Origin: Candidatus Ethanoperedens thermophilum
GTDB taxonomy: Archaea; Halobacteriota; Methanosarcinia; Methanosarcinales; EX4572-44
NCBI GenBank assembly: GCA_012910725.1
Contig: WNEG01000091.1
Coordinates: 1-14,946 of the forward strand
DNA: 14,946 bases
Direction: 5' to 3'
Below are positions 1-6,735 of this stretch, in pieces; within the stretch, counting starts at the first letter, position 1; each line of letters begins with the position of its first letter. Below the pieces are notes generated by a model. The model searched no databases. It saw only the letters and a list, made by a program, of their open reading frames with translations, and was not told the DNA's origin. The position numbers and the translations under genes were made by a program.

Positions 1-745
1 TTCCTGCTTCACCTTCACCGCTGATGCGGAGTCTTGAGCCGCTACTTACTCCTGCCGGTATCTTTACTGATATTCTTTTCTTGCGTTTCACCACCCCGGC
101 TCCATGGCAGGCTGTACACGGATGCTCTATTACTTTTCCAGTTCCATGGCAGGTTGTGCAGGTGCTTGATGTCATAAATCTGCCAAATGGGGTGTTCTGG
201 GTATGCCGCGTCTGGCCTGTCCCGCCGCATACTCTGCATGTTTTTGGGGTAGTTCCAGGTTTTGTTCCGCTGCCCCCGCAAACGCTGCACGTTTCAGTTT
301 TGAGTATCTCAACAACCCTTTCTACACCAAATACTGCTGTTTTAAATGGTATCTGCAATCTGTAGATGAGGTCATCTCCTTGCTGCGGCTGACGTTCTCT
401 TGCACCTCCGCCACCACCTCCAAAAAACATGTCGAATATGCTGCTGCCTCCGCCGCCCCCACCACCAAAGAAATCCTCGAAGTGAATATTTTTGAATATA
501 TCTTCCCTGGAGTACTTACTGTCTATTCCAGCATGTCCAAATTGATCATATTGTTTGCGTTTGGTTTCATCTGAAAGCACCCCATAAGCTTCCGATATTT
601 CTTTAAACCGGTCTTCTGCATCAGGAGACTTGTTTTTATCGGGATGATATTTCATTGCAAGCTTGCGATATGCCTTCTTCATCTCGTCAACACTTGCAGT
701 CTTTGATATGCCAAGTATCTCGTAGTAATCTCTTTTTTGTGCCAT
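1..745 (-). CDS. dnaJ: DnaJ (Hsp40) co-chaperone, 3' end outside window
   Basis: DnaJ binds unfolded proteins and stimulates the ATPase of DnaK in the cytoplasm. I translated the minus strand from ATG at 745 and found it open to the left edge (248 codons). In order: a J domain (about residues 1-70) with the HPD motif at 34-36; a Gly/Phe region with two runs of glycine (about 95-125); and a zinc-binding region (about 150-215) with four CxxCxGxG repeats (CSVCGGSG, CRVCGGTG, CTTCHGTG, CTACHGAG). The first C-terminal substrate-binding domain then begins (IPAGVSSGSRLRISGEGEAG). All key residues are present and no frameshift was seen. About one third of the protein lies outside the window. dnaK and grpE are not on the upstream side, unlike the common grpE-dnaK-dnaJ order, so this copy seems to have its own promoter. 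Confidence 0.97.
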   Translation of the reverse strand, partial: MAQKRDYYEILGISKTASVDEMKKAYRKLAMKYHPDKNKSPDAEDRFKEISEAYGVLSDETKRKQYDQFGHAGIDSKYSREDIFKNIHFEDFFGGGGGGGSSIFDMFFGGGGGGARERQPQQGDDLIYRLQIPFKTAVFGVERVVEILKTETCSVCGGSGTKPGTTPKTCRVCGGTGQTRHTQNTPFGRFMTSSTCTTCHGTGKVIEHPCTACHGAGVVKRKKRISVKIPAGVSSGSRLRISGEGEAG

Positions 746-779
746 CTTATAACCTTGTTAAAAGAACAACTTTGTTAAT

Positions 780-823
780 GTATACGAAAGTATAAACTTT
801 GCTATGGTTTACTACTTCGTAAA
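780..823. repeat. two short palindromes at the dnaJ promoter
   Basis: TATAC (781-785) pairs with GTATA (790-794) around GAAA. TTTAC (808-812) pairs with GTAAA (819-823) around a loop that reads GAAGTA on the minus strand. Both resemble the arm-AC-GAA-GT-arm palindromes near mobB-moaE and carA, but are shorter. They overlap or flank the TATA-like element, so they could equally be an operator. Short AT-rich palindromes can arise by chance, so support is weak. Confidence 0.35.
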
Positions 824-934
824 TAACTTTTGTAAACAGCATCCGTCAGTTAACACGAGCCTGTTTGCATCTACATACTGCTTAGAGGTCGTCATAAAAT
901 AACCTCCGCAACTTTGAATCCATAAAAGTTTCCA

Positions 935-1112
935 ACCACGAGATTAATCTTGTGGTAATCTTGTGGTACGTGTTTCGAGCTGAGGCAAAAAAAACCACGA
1001 GATTCCACGAGATTAACACAAGAAGGTGGTATTGGGCACGCGATATTGGTTAGATTTGCATTTTATATTTTACATATTCATATTTTCTCGTGAAATCTGT
1101 GTAATCTCGTTG
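935..1112. repeat. CCACGAGATT repeat cluster, partly inverted
   Basis: ACCACGAGATT (935-945) is followed at once by its near-complement AATCTTGTGGT (946-956; one G-T pair), which is then repeated exactly at 957-967. CCACGAGATT occurs twice in tandem (995-1004, 1005-1014). A degenerate reverse-complement block lies at about 1085-1112. The outer blocks (about 992-1020 and 1085-1112) could fold as a large imperfect stem just downstream of the minus-strand gene ending at 1187. This is real repeat structure, but its role is not visible. Confidence 0.65.
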
Positions 1113-1186
1113 TTTCAACTTTTTTTGAGTTCCATGATTGGGTATGTTATTTCGTTACACGCTCTTAATGTCTTGTCAAGCATGAC

Positions 1187-2056
1187 CTACCGATCGTCTT
1201 CGCTTATCACGTTTAAGAATGTGGATTTGATATTAACCACCGTCAGGTTACCTGTTGTTGTAATATTATATTCGCTGAACCCTCTCTCTGTGCTGTTTTG
1301 CTGTAATGCCTCTAATTTTGATCGTGTTGTTTCGTTCAAATTATAATAGATGGTTGTTCTAAGAACGGTATTATCTTCCTGCTTCGTTAGTCCAAAATAG
1401 AACTGTTCTGCAAAAGGGACACTGTTTGTGATTCGTTGATATTCTGCCGGTGGTGCTTTTGTAAGTACTGCCTCATAGTCATCATAAGATGTGTGGTTGT
1501 TGGTTCCATCGATTACGTCAAGGGTGTTGATTACATCCTCCTGTGCCCCATATATGGTTGGATTACCCATCACGTTTGTGGCATCGGTATCCTGCCGCAG
1601 CAGAAGATTATAGTACCTGTATTGCACTGCAACAAAATTGAATGCTACAACCTGCGGTTTGAATGTAGTCATTAATATAAAACTACTGTTAAAACCTGCA
1701 AGATATATGCAATCAGTGTTCGCACCATAGAGCTTGTTTAACTGTTCGACAGGCAGCCCTTCACCCTGGAGTTGGCTCAAAACAAACGGTTCCATCGAAG
1801 TGTTTGCCAGTGCATTCAGGTCAACGTATTCTGCATGCACTGCTCCAGAAGGTGTTATTTTAAGTGCATCCTGTATTGATGTGAATGGTTCGCTTATCAA
1901 CTGCCCACCAACATCAAAAAAGTCAGTAGGCTCATCGATTGGAAGAGTCTCATTAGTCTGGTTTTCATCAGTGTTTCCTGCAAAATATGCAATGGATGAT
2001 AACACCATTGTTGATACCAGAAATATAGCAAGGATTTTAGCGCCTTTGTTGTCCAT
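1187..2056 (-). CDS. membrane-anchored or secreted, sequon-rich protein of unknown function
   Basis: A 289-residue protein whose family I do not recognise. Residues 1-4 plus K8 are polar, then a hydrophobic segment (about 9-26, ILAIFLVSTMVLSSIAYFAG) acts as a signal peptide or N-terminal anchor. The rest is soluble and probably outside the cell. It carries nine N-x-S/T sequons (for example NQT and NET just after the signal, then NTS, NSS, NHT, NET, NST, NIT, NLT), a density typical of N-glycosylated archaeal surface proteins. There is one cysteine, no lipobox, and no C-terminal sorting signal. The start at 2056 is supported by the signal segment and by a TATA-like element about 27 bases upstream, which implies a nearly leaderless mRNA. 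It stands alone on the minus strand with a repeat-rich gap downstream. Confidence 0.85.
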   Translation of the reverse strand: MDNKGAKILAIFLVSTMVLSSIAYFAGNTDENQTNETLPIDEPTDFFDVGGQLISEPFTSIQDALKITPSGAVHAEYVDLNALANTSMEPFVLSQLQGEGLPVEQLNKLYGANTDCIYLAGFNSSFILMTTFKPQVVAFNFVAVQYRYYNLLLRQDTDATNVMGNPTIYGAQEDVINTLDVIDGTNNHTSYDDYEAVLTKAPPAEYQRITNSVPFAEQFYFGLTKQEDNTVLRTTIYYNLNETTRSKLEALQQNSTERGFSEYNITTTGNLTVVNIKSTFLNVISEDDR

Positions 2057-2390
2057 TGTAGCTCTATACAGAACAGGCTATATTTTAACATTATGATTTA
2101 ACGGGGCTGTTAACTACCCGGGAAACCATCTTTTTATCAACATATAACTTGGGCTATACCCTGCACATTGAACGAAGAAAGAGATAGCGGGGGCTGTGGG
2201 ATTATCACAGGAACAGGTAATACGAATAGTAGGTGATATAAAGGCAAACCTGCCAGAGTGCTATCCACTTGCATCCTTATAATACACGAATCTCTGAAAA
2301 TTCTATTTTTCAAGTAGTGAGAATTCATTGCAACTTCAAACCATACAATCCTGAGTATGGCAAAAAATAAGAGTATAAAAATATTTATAA
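2057..2390. other. gap between secreted protein gene and tRNA-Glu
   Basis: This 334-bp gap holds the TATA-like element TATATTTTA (2079-2087) of the gene to its left. Next to the tRNA (about 2358-2390) is an A/T-rich stretch that gives T-runs on the minus strand and may end tRNA transcription. A small 5-bp stem (CTGTG/CACAG) lies near 2190-2208. No gene was recognised. Confidence 0.5.
2079..2087 (-). promoter_or_regulatory. TATA-like box for the secreted protein gene
   Basis: Read on the minus strand this is TAAAATATA, centred about 27 bases before the ATG at 2056. That distance places the expected transcription start almost at the start codon, and no Shine-Dalgarno sequence precedes the ATG, so a leaderless mRNA is likely. 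Confidence 0.45.
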
Positions 2391-2465
2391 TGCTCCGATG
2401 GGGATTTGAACCCCAGTCGCAGGAGTGAGAGTCCTGCATGATTGGCCGTGCTACACTATCGGAGC
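2391..2465 (-). tRNA. tRNA-Glu (anticodon CTC)
   Basis: On the minus strand the acceptor GCTCCGA pairs exactly with TCGGAGC, with discriminator A and no encoded CCA. The anticodon stem CAGGA/TCCTG closes a seven-base loop CTCTCAC, whose central CTC reads GAG codons (Glu). The T arm is TGGGG-TTCAAAT-CCCCA. No intron is seen. A TATA-like stretch (TTTATTAAAG on the plus strand, 2491-2500) sits about 30 bases upstream, and an A/T-rich stretch follows the 3' end. Confidence 0.96.
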
Positions 2466-2521
2466 TTTCTATTCCTTTAGGCTTTTGCGGTTTATTAAAG
2501 TTTCGTTTCTGTACCTTAAGA

Positions 2522-2669
2522 AACTGCATACAACGCAAGCAGAAACTAACCGGCAACTCTTGATTGCGCAAACACTGCGCAACTTCGTTGTGCAGAACTG
2601 CATACAACGCAAGCAGAAACTAATCGGCAACTCTTGATTGCGCAAGCACTGCACAACTTCGTTGTGCAG
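2522..2669 (+). repeat. two tandem 74-bp repeats, each ending in a hairpin
   Basis: Copy 1 is 2522-2595 and copy 2 is 2596-2669. They differ at only three of 74 positions. Each begins AACTGCATAC, contains the palindrome TTGCGCAA, and ends in a 9-bp stem with a TTC triloop: CTGCGCAAC/GTTGTGCAG (2575-2595, one G-U pair on the plus strand) and CTGCACAAC/GTTGTGCAG (2649-2669, perfect). The block lies between the tRNA-Glu gene and the mobB-moaE promoter. The same hairpin arm recurs upstream of carA, so this is a dispersed element and not a local duplication alone. Confidence 0.9.
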
Positions 2670-2678
2670 AAATTAACT

Positions 2679-2699
2679 CTTGATTACGAAGTAATCAAG
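2679..2699 (+). repeat. perfect palindrome, GAA triloop
   Basis: Arms CTTGATTAC (2679-2687) and GTAATCAAG (2691-2699) pair perfectly around GAA. It ends 11 bases before the TATA box of mobB-moaE, a suitable place for an operator. It belongs to the same arm-AC-GAA-GT-arm family as the upstream hairpins and the carA leader hairpins, with different arm bases. Confidence 0.85.
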
Positions 2700-2702
2700 T
2701 GC

Positions 2703-2741
2703 ACAAAGATTTAAATGTCAACCTGAACTAGTGTACATATT
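2703..2741 (+). promoter_or_regulatory. promoter of mobB-moaE / thioredoxin operon
   Basis: TTTAAAT (2710-2716) preceded by the purine-rich ACAAAGA (2703-2709) resembles an archaeal TATA box with a BRE. Its centre is 29 bases before the ATG at 2742 and no Shine-Dalgarno sequence is present, so the mRNA is probably leaderless or nearly so. Confidence 0.55.
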
Positions 2742-3557
2742 ATGAAAATCATTTCTATTGTAGGCTATAAAAAGTCAGGCAAGACCGTGCTTGCAGAAAA
2801 GCTTATCCGGGGTCTAAAACAATACGGCGGGGTGGGAACAATAAAACACATGCATGAAGGCACTTTGAACCCGGATCGAACCGACACTTATCGGCATATA
2901 GCGTCAGGTTCAAATATGACCATCGGCATAGGCTCGGATGAGATGGTTAAGATTATTCCTGATGTTGATCTGCATGCTGCTATTGATGAATTATGTGACA
3001 GTGGGATGAACTTTGCTGTTGTCGAGGGTTTCAAAGACAGTAAGCTTTCAAAAATTAGCATAGACATAACAGCAGAGAACACAGTAAAATATATTGACAA
3101 AAAACAGATCTTTGATGAGCAATTGATAGATGAACTTGTTCAGTTAACATTGCAACAAAAGGAGTATCATACGCTCAAATCACTCATTCATGTTATAAGA
3201 TCAAAACCAGAGATAATAAAATATTCAGGAGCTATTGGAAGCTTTACAGGCATTGTACGAGAAAACACAGATGGTAACGTTACAAAAGCACTTGAGTTTA
3301 AACAACATGACGATGCTTGTGAGATGATTGAGACTATTTGCAATGACCTGAAAAAACGAGATGGAATAACAGATGTGGTCATGCACCACCGAACTGGACT
3401 GATACGACCAGGAGAAGATATTGTCTACATTGTAGCAGCAGCAGGACACAGGCAGCAGCTTTTCCCGGTGCTGCAAGAAGCAATTGACAGGCTCAGGGAA
3501 GAAGTGCAGGCGCCAATCATTGAAATGCATGAGCAAGGAATTGAGTTAAATGGATGA
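2742..3557 (+). CDS. MobB-MoaE fusion, molybdopterin cofactor synthesis protein
   Basis: A 271-residue fusion of two molybdenum/tungsten cofactor proteins. The N-terminal part (about 1-135) is MobB-like, a P-loop NTPase that assists formation of molybdopterin guanine dinucleotide. It has Walker A GYKKSGKT at 8-15, KH at 35-36, DTYRH at 48-52 and VEGFK at 94-98. The C-terminal part (about 145-265) is MoaE-like, the large subunit of molybdopterin synthase, with GAIGSFTGIVR (163-173), HHRTGLIRPGE (215-225) and GHR (235-237). The usual ending with its catalytic lysines (LK...PxWK) reads LREEVQAPIIEMHE, so both lysines seem replaced by R252 and E261. The family context in methanogens is cofactor supply to formylmethanofuran dehydrogenase. 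The gene overlaps the thioredoxin gene by 8 bases. Domain calls are firm; MoaE activity is uncertain. Confidence 0.92.
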   Translation: MKIISIVGYKKSGKTVLAEKLIRGLKQYGGVGTIKHMHEGTLNPDRTDTYRHIASGSNMTIGIGSDEMVKIIPDVDLHAAIDELCDSGMNFAVVEGFKDSKLSKISIDITAENTVKYIDKKQIFDEQLIDELVQLTLQQKEYHTLKSLIHVIRSKPEIIKYSGAIGSFTGIVRENTDGNVTKALEFKQHDDACEMIETICNDLKKRDGITDVVMHHRTGLIRPGEDIVYIVAAAGHRQQLFPVLQEAIDRLREEVQAPIIEMHEQGIELNG

Positions 3558-3960
3558 ACTTGAACAGATACGAAAGAAGAAGCTCGATGAGATAATGAAA
3601 CGTTTCTCCCCGGGCGCAGCATCTAAGACAGAAGAAGCTACTGCTTCTCCGGTCAGGATTACAGATACAAATTTCGATGAAACAGTCAGAAAGTACCCAC
3701 TTGTGGTAATAGACTGCTGGGCCACATGGTGCAAGCCATGCCAGATGATTGGGCCAATTATTGATGCAATGGCAAAGGATTATGCAGGTAAGATCGTTTT
3801 TGGGAAACTTAATGTCGATGAAAATCCCCAGTCATCGAGAAAGTACAAAATAATGTCTATCCCGGCACTTCTCATCTTTAAGAACGGGCAGCTTATTGAT
3901 CAAATCGTTGGAGCAATGCCAAGAAATATGCTGGAGCCTAAGATTAAACGATATCTGTAA
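3550..3960 (+). CDS. thioredoxin with N-terminal extension
   Basis: A 136-residue cytoplasmic thiol-disulfide oxidoreductase. The thioredoxin fold spans about residues 34-136, with active site WCKPC (60-64; the usual Gly is Lys), the conserved core VVIDCWATW before it, the cis-proline in MSIPALL (Pro105), and the following KNGQ. An extra cysteine lies at residue 56. The first 33 residues are a charged helix (MDELEQIRKKKLDEIMKRF) and a Ser/Ala/Thr linker absent from minimal thioredoxins. The first residue was chosen because the start overlaps the end of mobB-moaE by 8 bases, which suggests translational coupling in one operon. It may keep an iron-sulfur or cofactor enzyme reduced, but no partner is shown here. 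Confidence 0.93.
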   Translation: MDELEQIRKKKLDEIMKRFSPGAASKTEEATASPVRITDTNFDETVRKYPLVVIDCWATWCKPCQMIGPIIDAMAKDYAGKIVFGKLNVDENPQSSRKYKIMSIPALLIFKNGQLIDQIVGAMPRNMLEPKIKRYL

Positions 3961-3993
3961 TGCTTGCAAAATTTATTACATTAATCGTAAACA

Positions 3994-4067
3994 GCCGTCG
4001 TGGCTTAGCCTGGCAAAGCGGCTGATTCGTAATCAGCAGTTCGTGGGTTCAAATCCCACCGACGGCT
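3994..4067 (+). tRNA. tRNA-Thr (anticodon CGT)
   Basis: Acceptor GCCGTCG pairs exactly with CGACGGC, with discriminator T, usual for archaeal tRNA-Thr, and no encoded CCA. The anticodon stem GCTGA/TCAGC closes loop TTCGTAA, giving CGT, which reads ACG. The T arm is GTGGG-TTCAAAT-CCCAC. A TATA-like AATTTATTA lies about 24 bases upstream (near 3969-3977), so it probably has its own promoter despite following thioredoxin by only 33 bases. A T-rich stretch follows the gene. Confidence 0.96.
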
Positions 4068-4119
4068 TTGCAGATTTCTTATGTTTATTTCTGTAAGCGT
4101 GAGCTTGCAGGTCAAGTAT

Positions 4120-5943
4120 TTAGCATACTGTAATCTGCTTGTTTTTTTTCAGTGCTTGATAGAGCATGATTGCCTGCTGGCTATTTTTTGGCATACGCAT
4201 TTCTCCTTTTCGGCTGACCAGGCCACTGAATGCAGGCTCTTCGTCTATAAATATTTCAACTGTTTTACTGGCAAATCCAGGTAAGTGGAGTGTGAGGTGT
4301 TTTTTTGTCGTTTCAATCTCAACGTGTGACTGTTTGCCTGAAGTGGGTGTTTTGTCTGGTCGTACATCCAACCGCATCCCAACTCGTTTTTCAATTTTTC
4401 CGATATTGACTCCTTTTTTTCCAATCAGTGCAGGTATATCTGACTCCATGCAAAGTATCACTGCTTTTCGTTGAGACAACACGTTTATTTCAAAAGGTTT
4501 CCGTGTATGTTTCTCAATTTCTGAAGTAACCAGCTCTTTTAGCCCCTTTTCATCAAAAGGCTCTTCTGCTGTTGCAGGCATTACAATGACCTGCTCACCA
4601 TACGTGTAAATCTCATATTCCATTGTGTGTGTTTCAAATTCTTCCACAACAATAACCGGGCGTGCAAGATCTTCTTCTACCATGCCGCACGGCACTTTAA
4701 CAGTAAAACGAAGAGTATATACCTTTTCAACTTCCCCAGCTTCAAGATAGATTACTGTGTCAACCACCTGTGGTATTACGCCAAGATCCACGCGTCCTAT
4801 CAATCGCTGCACAGCATCAACAGCAGATGATGCATGCACCACACCGATCATACCGACACCTGCAAGGCGCATGTCTGCAAATACCTGAAAATCACGAGTG
4901 CGACGCACCTCATCATAGATGGTGTAGTCTGGTCGCACCAGAAGGAGCACGTCAGCCGTCTGTTCCATATCGCCACGCAGAGGTGAATACTGGGTTATTG
5001 CATCAGACACCTGGAGGTCGCGGGGAGATTCCATCGTCTTAACAATGTAACTGCTGTTCATCAGATGCTCTGCGATGCTTGCTGCAAAAGTTGACTTACC
5101 AGAGCCGGGAGCACCTGAAATCAATACGCCACGCTGTTTTTTAGTCAATCGCTCTATAAGACTCTCTCCAAGACGATAGTCCTCGAGGCACACCTTTGCA
5201 ATGGGCCGTACCGCTGTAATTTCCATTCCATCGGAAAACGGTGGACGAGCAATGGCAATGCGAAGGTTTCCAAGCTGCACCACTGACGCACCTCCATGAT
5301 TAAGTTCAACAAATCCTTTCGGATCTTTTTTTGCCCGCTCAAGTATCTCATGCGCCATGTCCCTTAAAAAAACAGCATTAAGCGGTGCATCGCCGATCTG
5401 GACGAGTTTCTGGATTCCAATTGTCCCGCGCTTGGCAAGAGGGAGGGCGTTCTCTTTTAAATGCACTGACATGGTGTCCTCTGTAAAATACTGCTCTATT
5501 GTAAGCGGCACAAACGGAGTAGACTCTGGCTTCAGATATTCAACCGAAAGTCCCCTTGCTTTAGCAACTTCTGCCTGGATGATGTCACTGGTAACAAACA
5601 ACGCACCGCGTTCAACCGCTGTTTTTCGAATAATTGCATCAATCTCGCCACCAGATGCAAGCTTAACATCCTCAAAACTCGGGCGATTGCCCACATACTC
5701 AAGCGTAATAATCCCGGACTCTGACAGCATAAAAAGCTCCTGAAGCTCCTTAAGGCCACTAAAACCAGTCTCTTTGCCTTTGTTTGCCTGCGACTCAAGC
5801 TCTGCCACTACAGCCTCGTGAACTAAAAGAATTGCACCATGGTAACAGCCCGTCCCAATCCTGCCAGTAATCCTGCCGTCTGCAATCACACTCGTATCAG
5901 GCACAATCACCAGATCAGAAACCTCACTCATAAAATATGACAT
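4120..5943 (-). CDS. PINA-like PIN domain-ATPase-KH protein
   Basis: A 607-residue cytoplasmic protein of the archaeal family that joins a PIN nuclease-like domain to a PilT/VirB11-type ATPase and a KH domain. Its crenarchaeal relative PINA is a hexameric ATPase that drives Holliday junction branch migration. PIN domain, about 10-140: VPDTSV (D16), EID (D102) and TSD (D120) supply the acidic residues. ATPase, about 240-410: Walker A GAPGSGKST at 277-285, DYTIYDE ending at E345, then RLAGVGMIGVVHA. KH domain, about 490-560: GxxG loop IGKKG at 507-511. A C-terminal hairpin-rich tail follows. Start 5943 is the longest; an in-frame ATG at 5931 (residue 5) is also possible. Monocistronic; a TATA-like TTTATATA lies about 45 bases upstream. 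Third-base use is strongly T/G in the first 30 codons and less so at the end. Confidence 0.93.
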   Translation of the reverse strand: MSYFMSEVSDLVIVPDTSVIADGRITGRIGTGCYHGAILLVHEAVVAELESQANKGKETGFSGLKELQELFMLSESGIITLEYVGNRPSFEDVKLASGGEIDAIIRKTAVERGALFVTSDIIQAEVAKARGLSVEYLKPESTPFVPLTIEQYFTEDTMSVHLKENALPLAKRGTIGIQKLVQIGDAPLNAVFLRDMAHEILERAKKDPKGFVELNHGGASVVQLGNLRIAIARPPFSDGMEITAVRPIAKVCLEDYRLGESLIERLTKKQRGVLISGAPGSGKSTFAASIAEHLMNSSYIVKTMESPRDLQVSDAITQYSPLRGDMEQTADVLLLVRPDYTIYDEVRRTRDFQVFADMRLAGVGMIGVVHASSAVDAVQRLIGRVDLGVIPQVVDTVIYLEAGEVEKVYTLRFTVKVPCGMVEEDLARPVIVVEEFETHTMEYEIYTYGEQVIVMPATAEEPFDEKGLKELVTSEIEKHTRKPFEINVLSQRKAVILCMESDIPALIGKKGVNIGKIEKRVGMRLDVRPDKTPTSGKQSHVEIETTKKHLTLHLPGFASKTVEIFIDEEPAFSGLVSRKGEMRMPKNSQQAIMLYQALKKNKQITVC

Positions 5944-5946
5944 ATA

Positions 5947-5992
5947 TCCAACCTGGTAAAAAAACTAATGGTATCGCACAATTGTATATAAA
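5947..5992 (-). promoter_or_regulatory. promoter region of the PINA-like gene
   Basis: On the minus strand TTTATATA (5992-5985) gives an expected transcription start near 5963, about 20 bases before the ATG. AGGTTGGA (5954-5947) is a possible ribosome binding site, but it is only three bases from the ATG at 5943 and 15 from the ATG at 5931, so it does not settle the start. Confidence 0.4.
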
Positions 5993-6097
5993 AAATTATC
6001 CCGGATCCGTTTTGCAAGTTTTTTATCCATTTTTCCTAAGAATTCAAGGGCCCATAAATCAAAGATTACTTCACACATTCGGAAATGGCTGAGGCTT

Positions 6098-6352
6098 TTA
6101 TTTATATTTAATTATTAAACACAAAATTGTAGCAGTAAATACCAGGGTTATTCCATTTGCAAGAATGACAGGAATATCCTTTATGAAAATCCCATATACA
6201 AACCACAAGAAGACTCCGATTGTTAAAACTGCATACATTCCAAATGATAAATCTTTTGTGTGTTTTGATCTTATTGTCTTTATTGCCTGCGGTAAAAATG
6301 AGATGGTTGTGCAGGTTGCTGCTATTAATCCAAGTATAGTTATTAAATTCAT
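6098..6352 (-). CDS. SemiSWEET-type sugar transporter
   Basis: An 84-residue membrane protein with three predicted helices (about 4-22, 38-57, 63-81), the size and pattern of the MtN3/saliva SemiSWEET family. These work as dimers and pass sugars across the membrane down their gradient. The first helix ends in the PQ motif (SFLPQ, 18-22) followed by the basic loop KTIRSKHTKDLSF. The second helix has LWFVYG and the third starts with an Asn (N66), all usual family positions. It is a lone gene on the minus strand with no clear ribosome binding site. The substrate cannot be told from sequence, and some relatives in prokaryotes have no proven sugar transport. Confidence 0.9.
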   Translation of the reverse strand: MNLITILGLIAATCTTISFLPQAIKTIRSKHTKDLSFGMYAVLTIGVFLWFVYGIFIKDIPVILANGITLVFTATILCLIIKYK

Positions 6353-6735
6353 AATATTTAGTTAAGAGCGGTTATCTATTAACGTTTGCGTTCCTCACTC
6401 AATATCTTCCTGTCAGCTATTTCAATTCATTTGGAATATGTTGGGAAGTAAAATCAAAAGATGGGGCGTGTAGAATTGTATGCTTGCATTTCTTGTTGAA
6501 CAAACCATAAGAAATAAAACCACAGAGAGCACAGAGGGACACAGAGAGTTGTTATTTTTATCTTTCACCCCCTCCGTGTCACTCTGTGCCCTCTGTGGTT
6601 GAATTATCCTGACTTTATCGGACTTACATTTTTGTCTGGAAATTAAATTGTTGAGACACTACGTCCCATCCCCTCTATTATAGCAGATGTGTCTTTGCTG
6701 CCCAGCTCAACTCCTGTCAGTCCTTGTGAGTTACC
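6353..6735. other. gap with a large imperfect inverted repeat
   Basis: This 383-bp gap contains the inverted repeat at 6518-6600. Its right end (6643-6735) is an in-frame open continuation of the small membrane protein gene past its TGA stop. A perfect 5-bp stem, GTGAG (6726-6730) with CTCAC (6735-6739), overlaps that stop codon. The left part (about 6353-6510) may hold the SemiSWEET promoter; nothing else was recognised. Confidence 0.5.
6518..6600 (-). repeat. imperfect inverted repeat, possible terminator of the PGF-CTERM operon
   Basis: The left arm (6518-6548) and right arm (6570-6600) match at 27 of 31 positions as reverse complements, separated by 21 bases. Each arm carries three spaced copies of ACAGAG or a close variant (ACCACAGAG, GCACAGAG, GACACRGAG). 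Of the four mismatches, three become G-U pairs in RNA made from the minus strand and A-C mismatches in RNA from the plus strand. On the minus strand the stem is followed by a T-rich run (TTTTATTTC). That orientation fits a transcript end for the genes at 6736-7985. Words of this ACCACAGAG type are, from memory, common in intergenic DNA of many environmental prokaryotes. Confidence 0.75.

Larger units (their letters stand above)
746..1186. other. gap between dnaJ and the secreted protein gene
   Basis: This 441-bp stretch has no convincing gene. Its left end (about 780-830) holds the probable dnaJ promoter, read leftwards, with an AT-rich TATA-like stretch near 788-797, and two short palindromes. 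The middle and right parts (about 935-1112) hold degenerate copies of a CCACGAGATT word in both orientations. An open frame on the plus strand across 1026-1346 runs into the antisense of the neighbouring gene and has no recognisable content. Confidence 0.6.

Noticed and set aside
42..574. Frames on both strands at the left edge (82, 113 and 123 residues)
   Set aside because: They are shadows of dnaJ, whose frame on the minus strand is continuous and carries all family motifs.
746..1186. dnaK or grpE next to dnaJ
   Set aside because: The upstream side contains only repeats and then an unrelated exported protein gene.
2137..2607. 156-residue frame on the minus strand
   Set aside because: It runs through the tRNA-Glu gene and the tandem repeats and has no recognisable protein content.
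2522..2699. Possible CRISPR array
   Set aside because: Only two adjoining 74-bp units with no unique spacers between them; not the repeat-spacer pattern.
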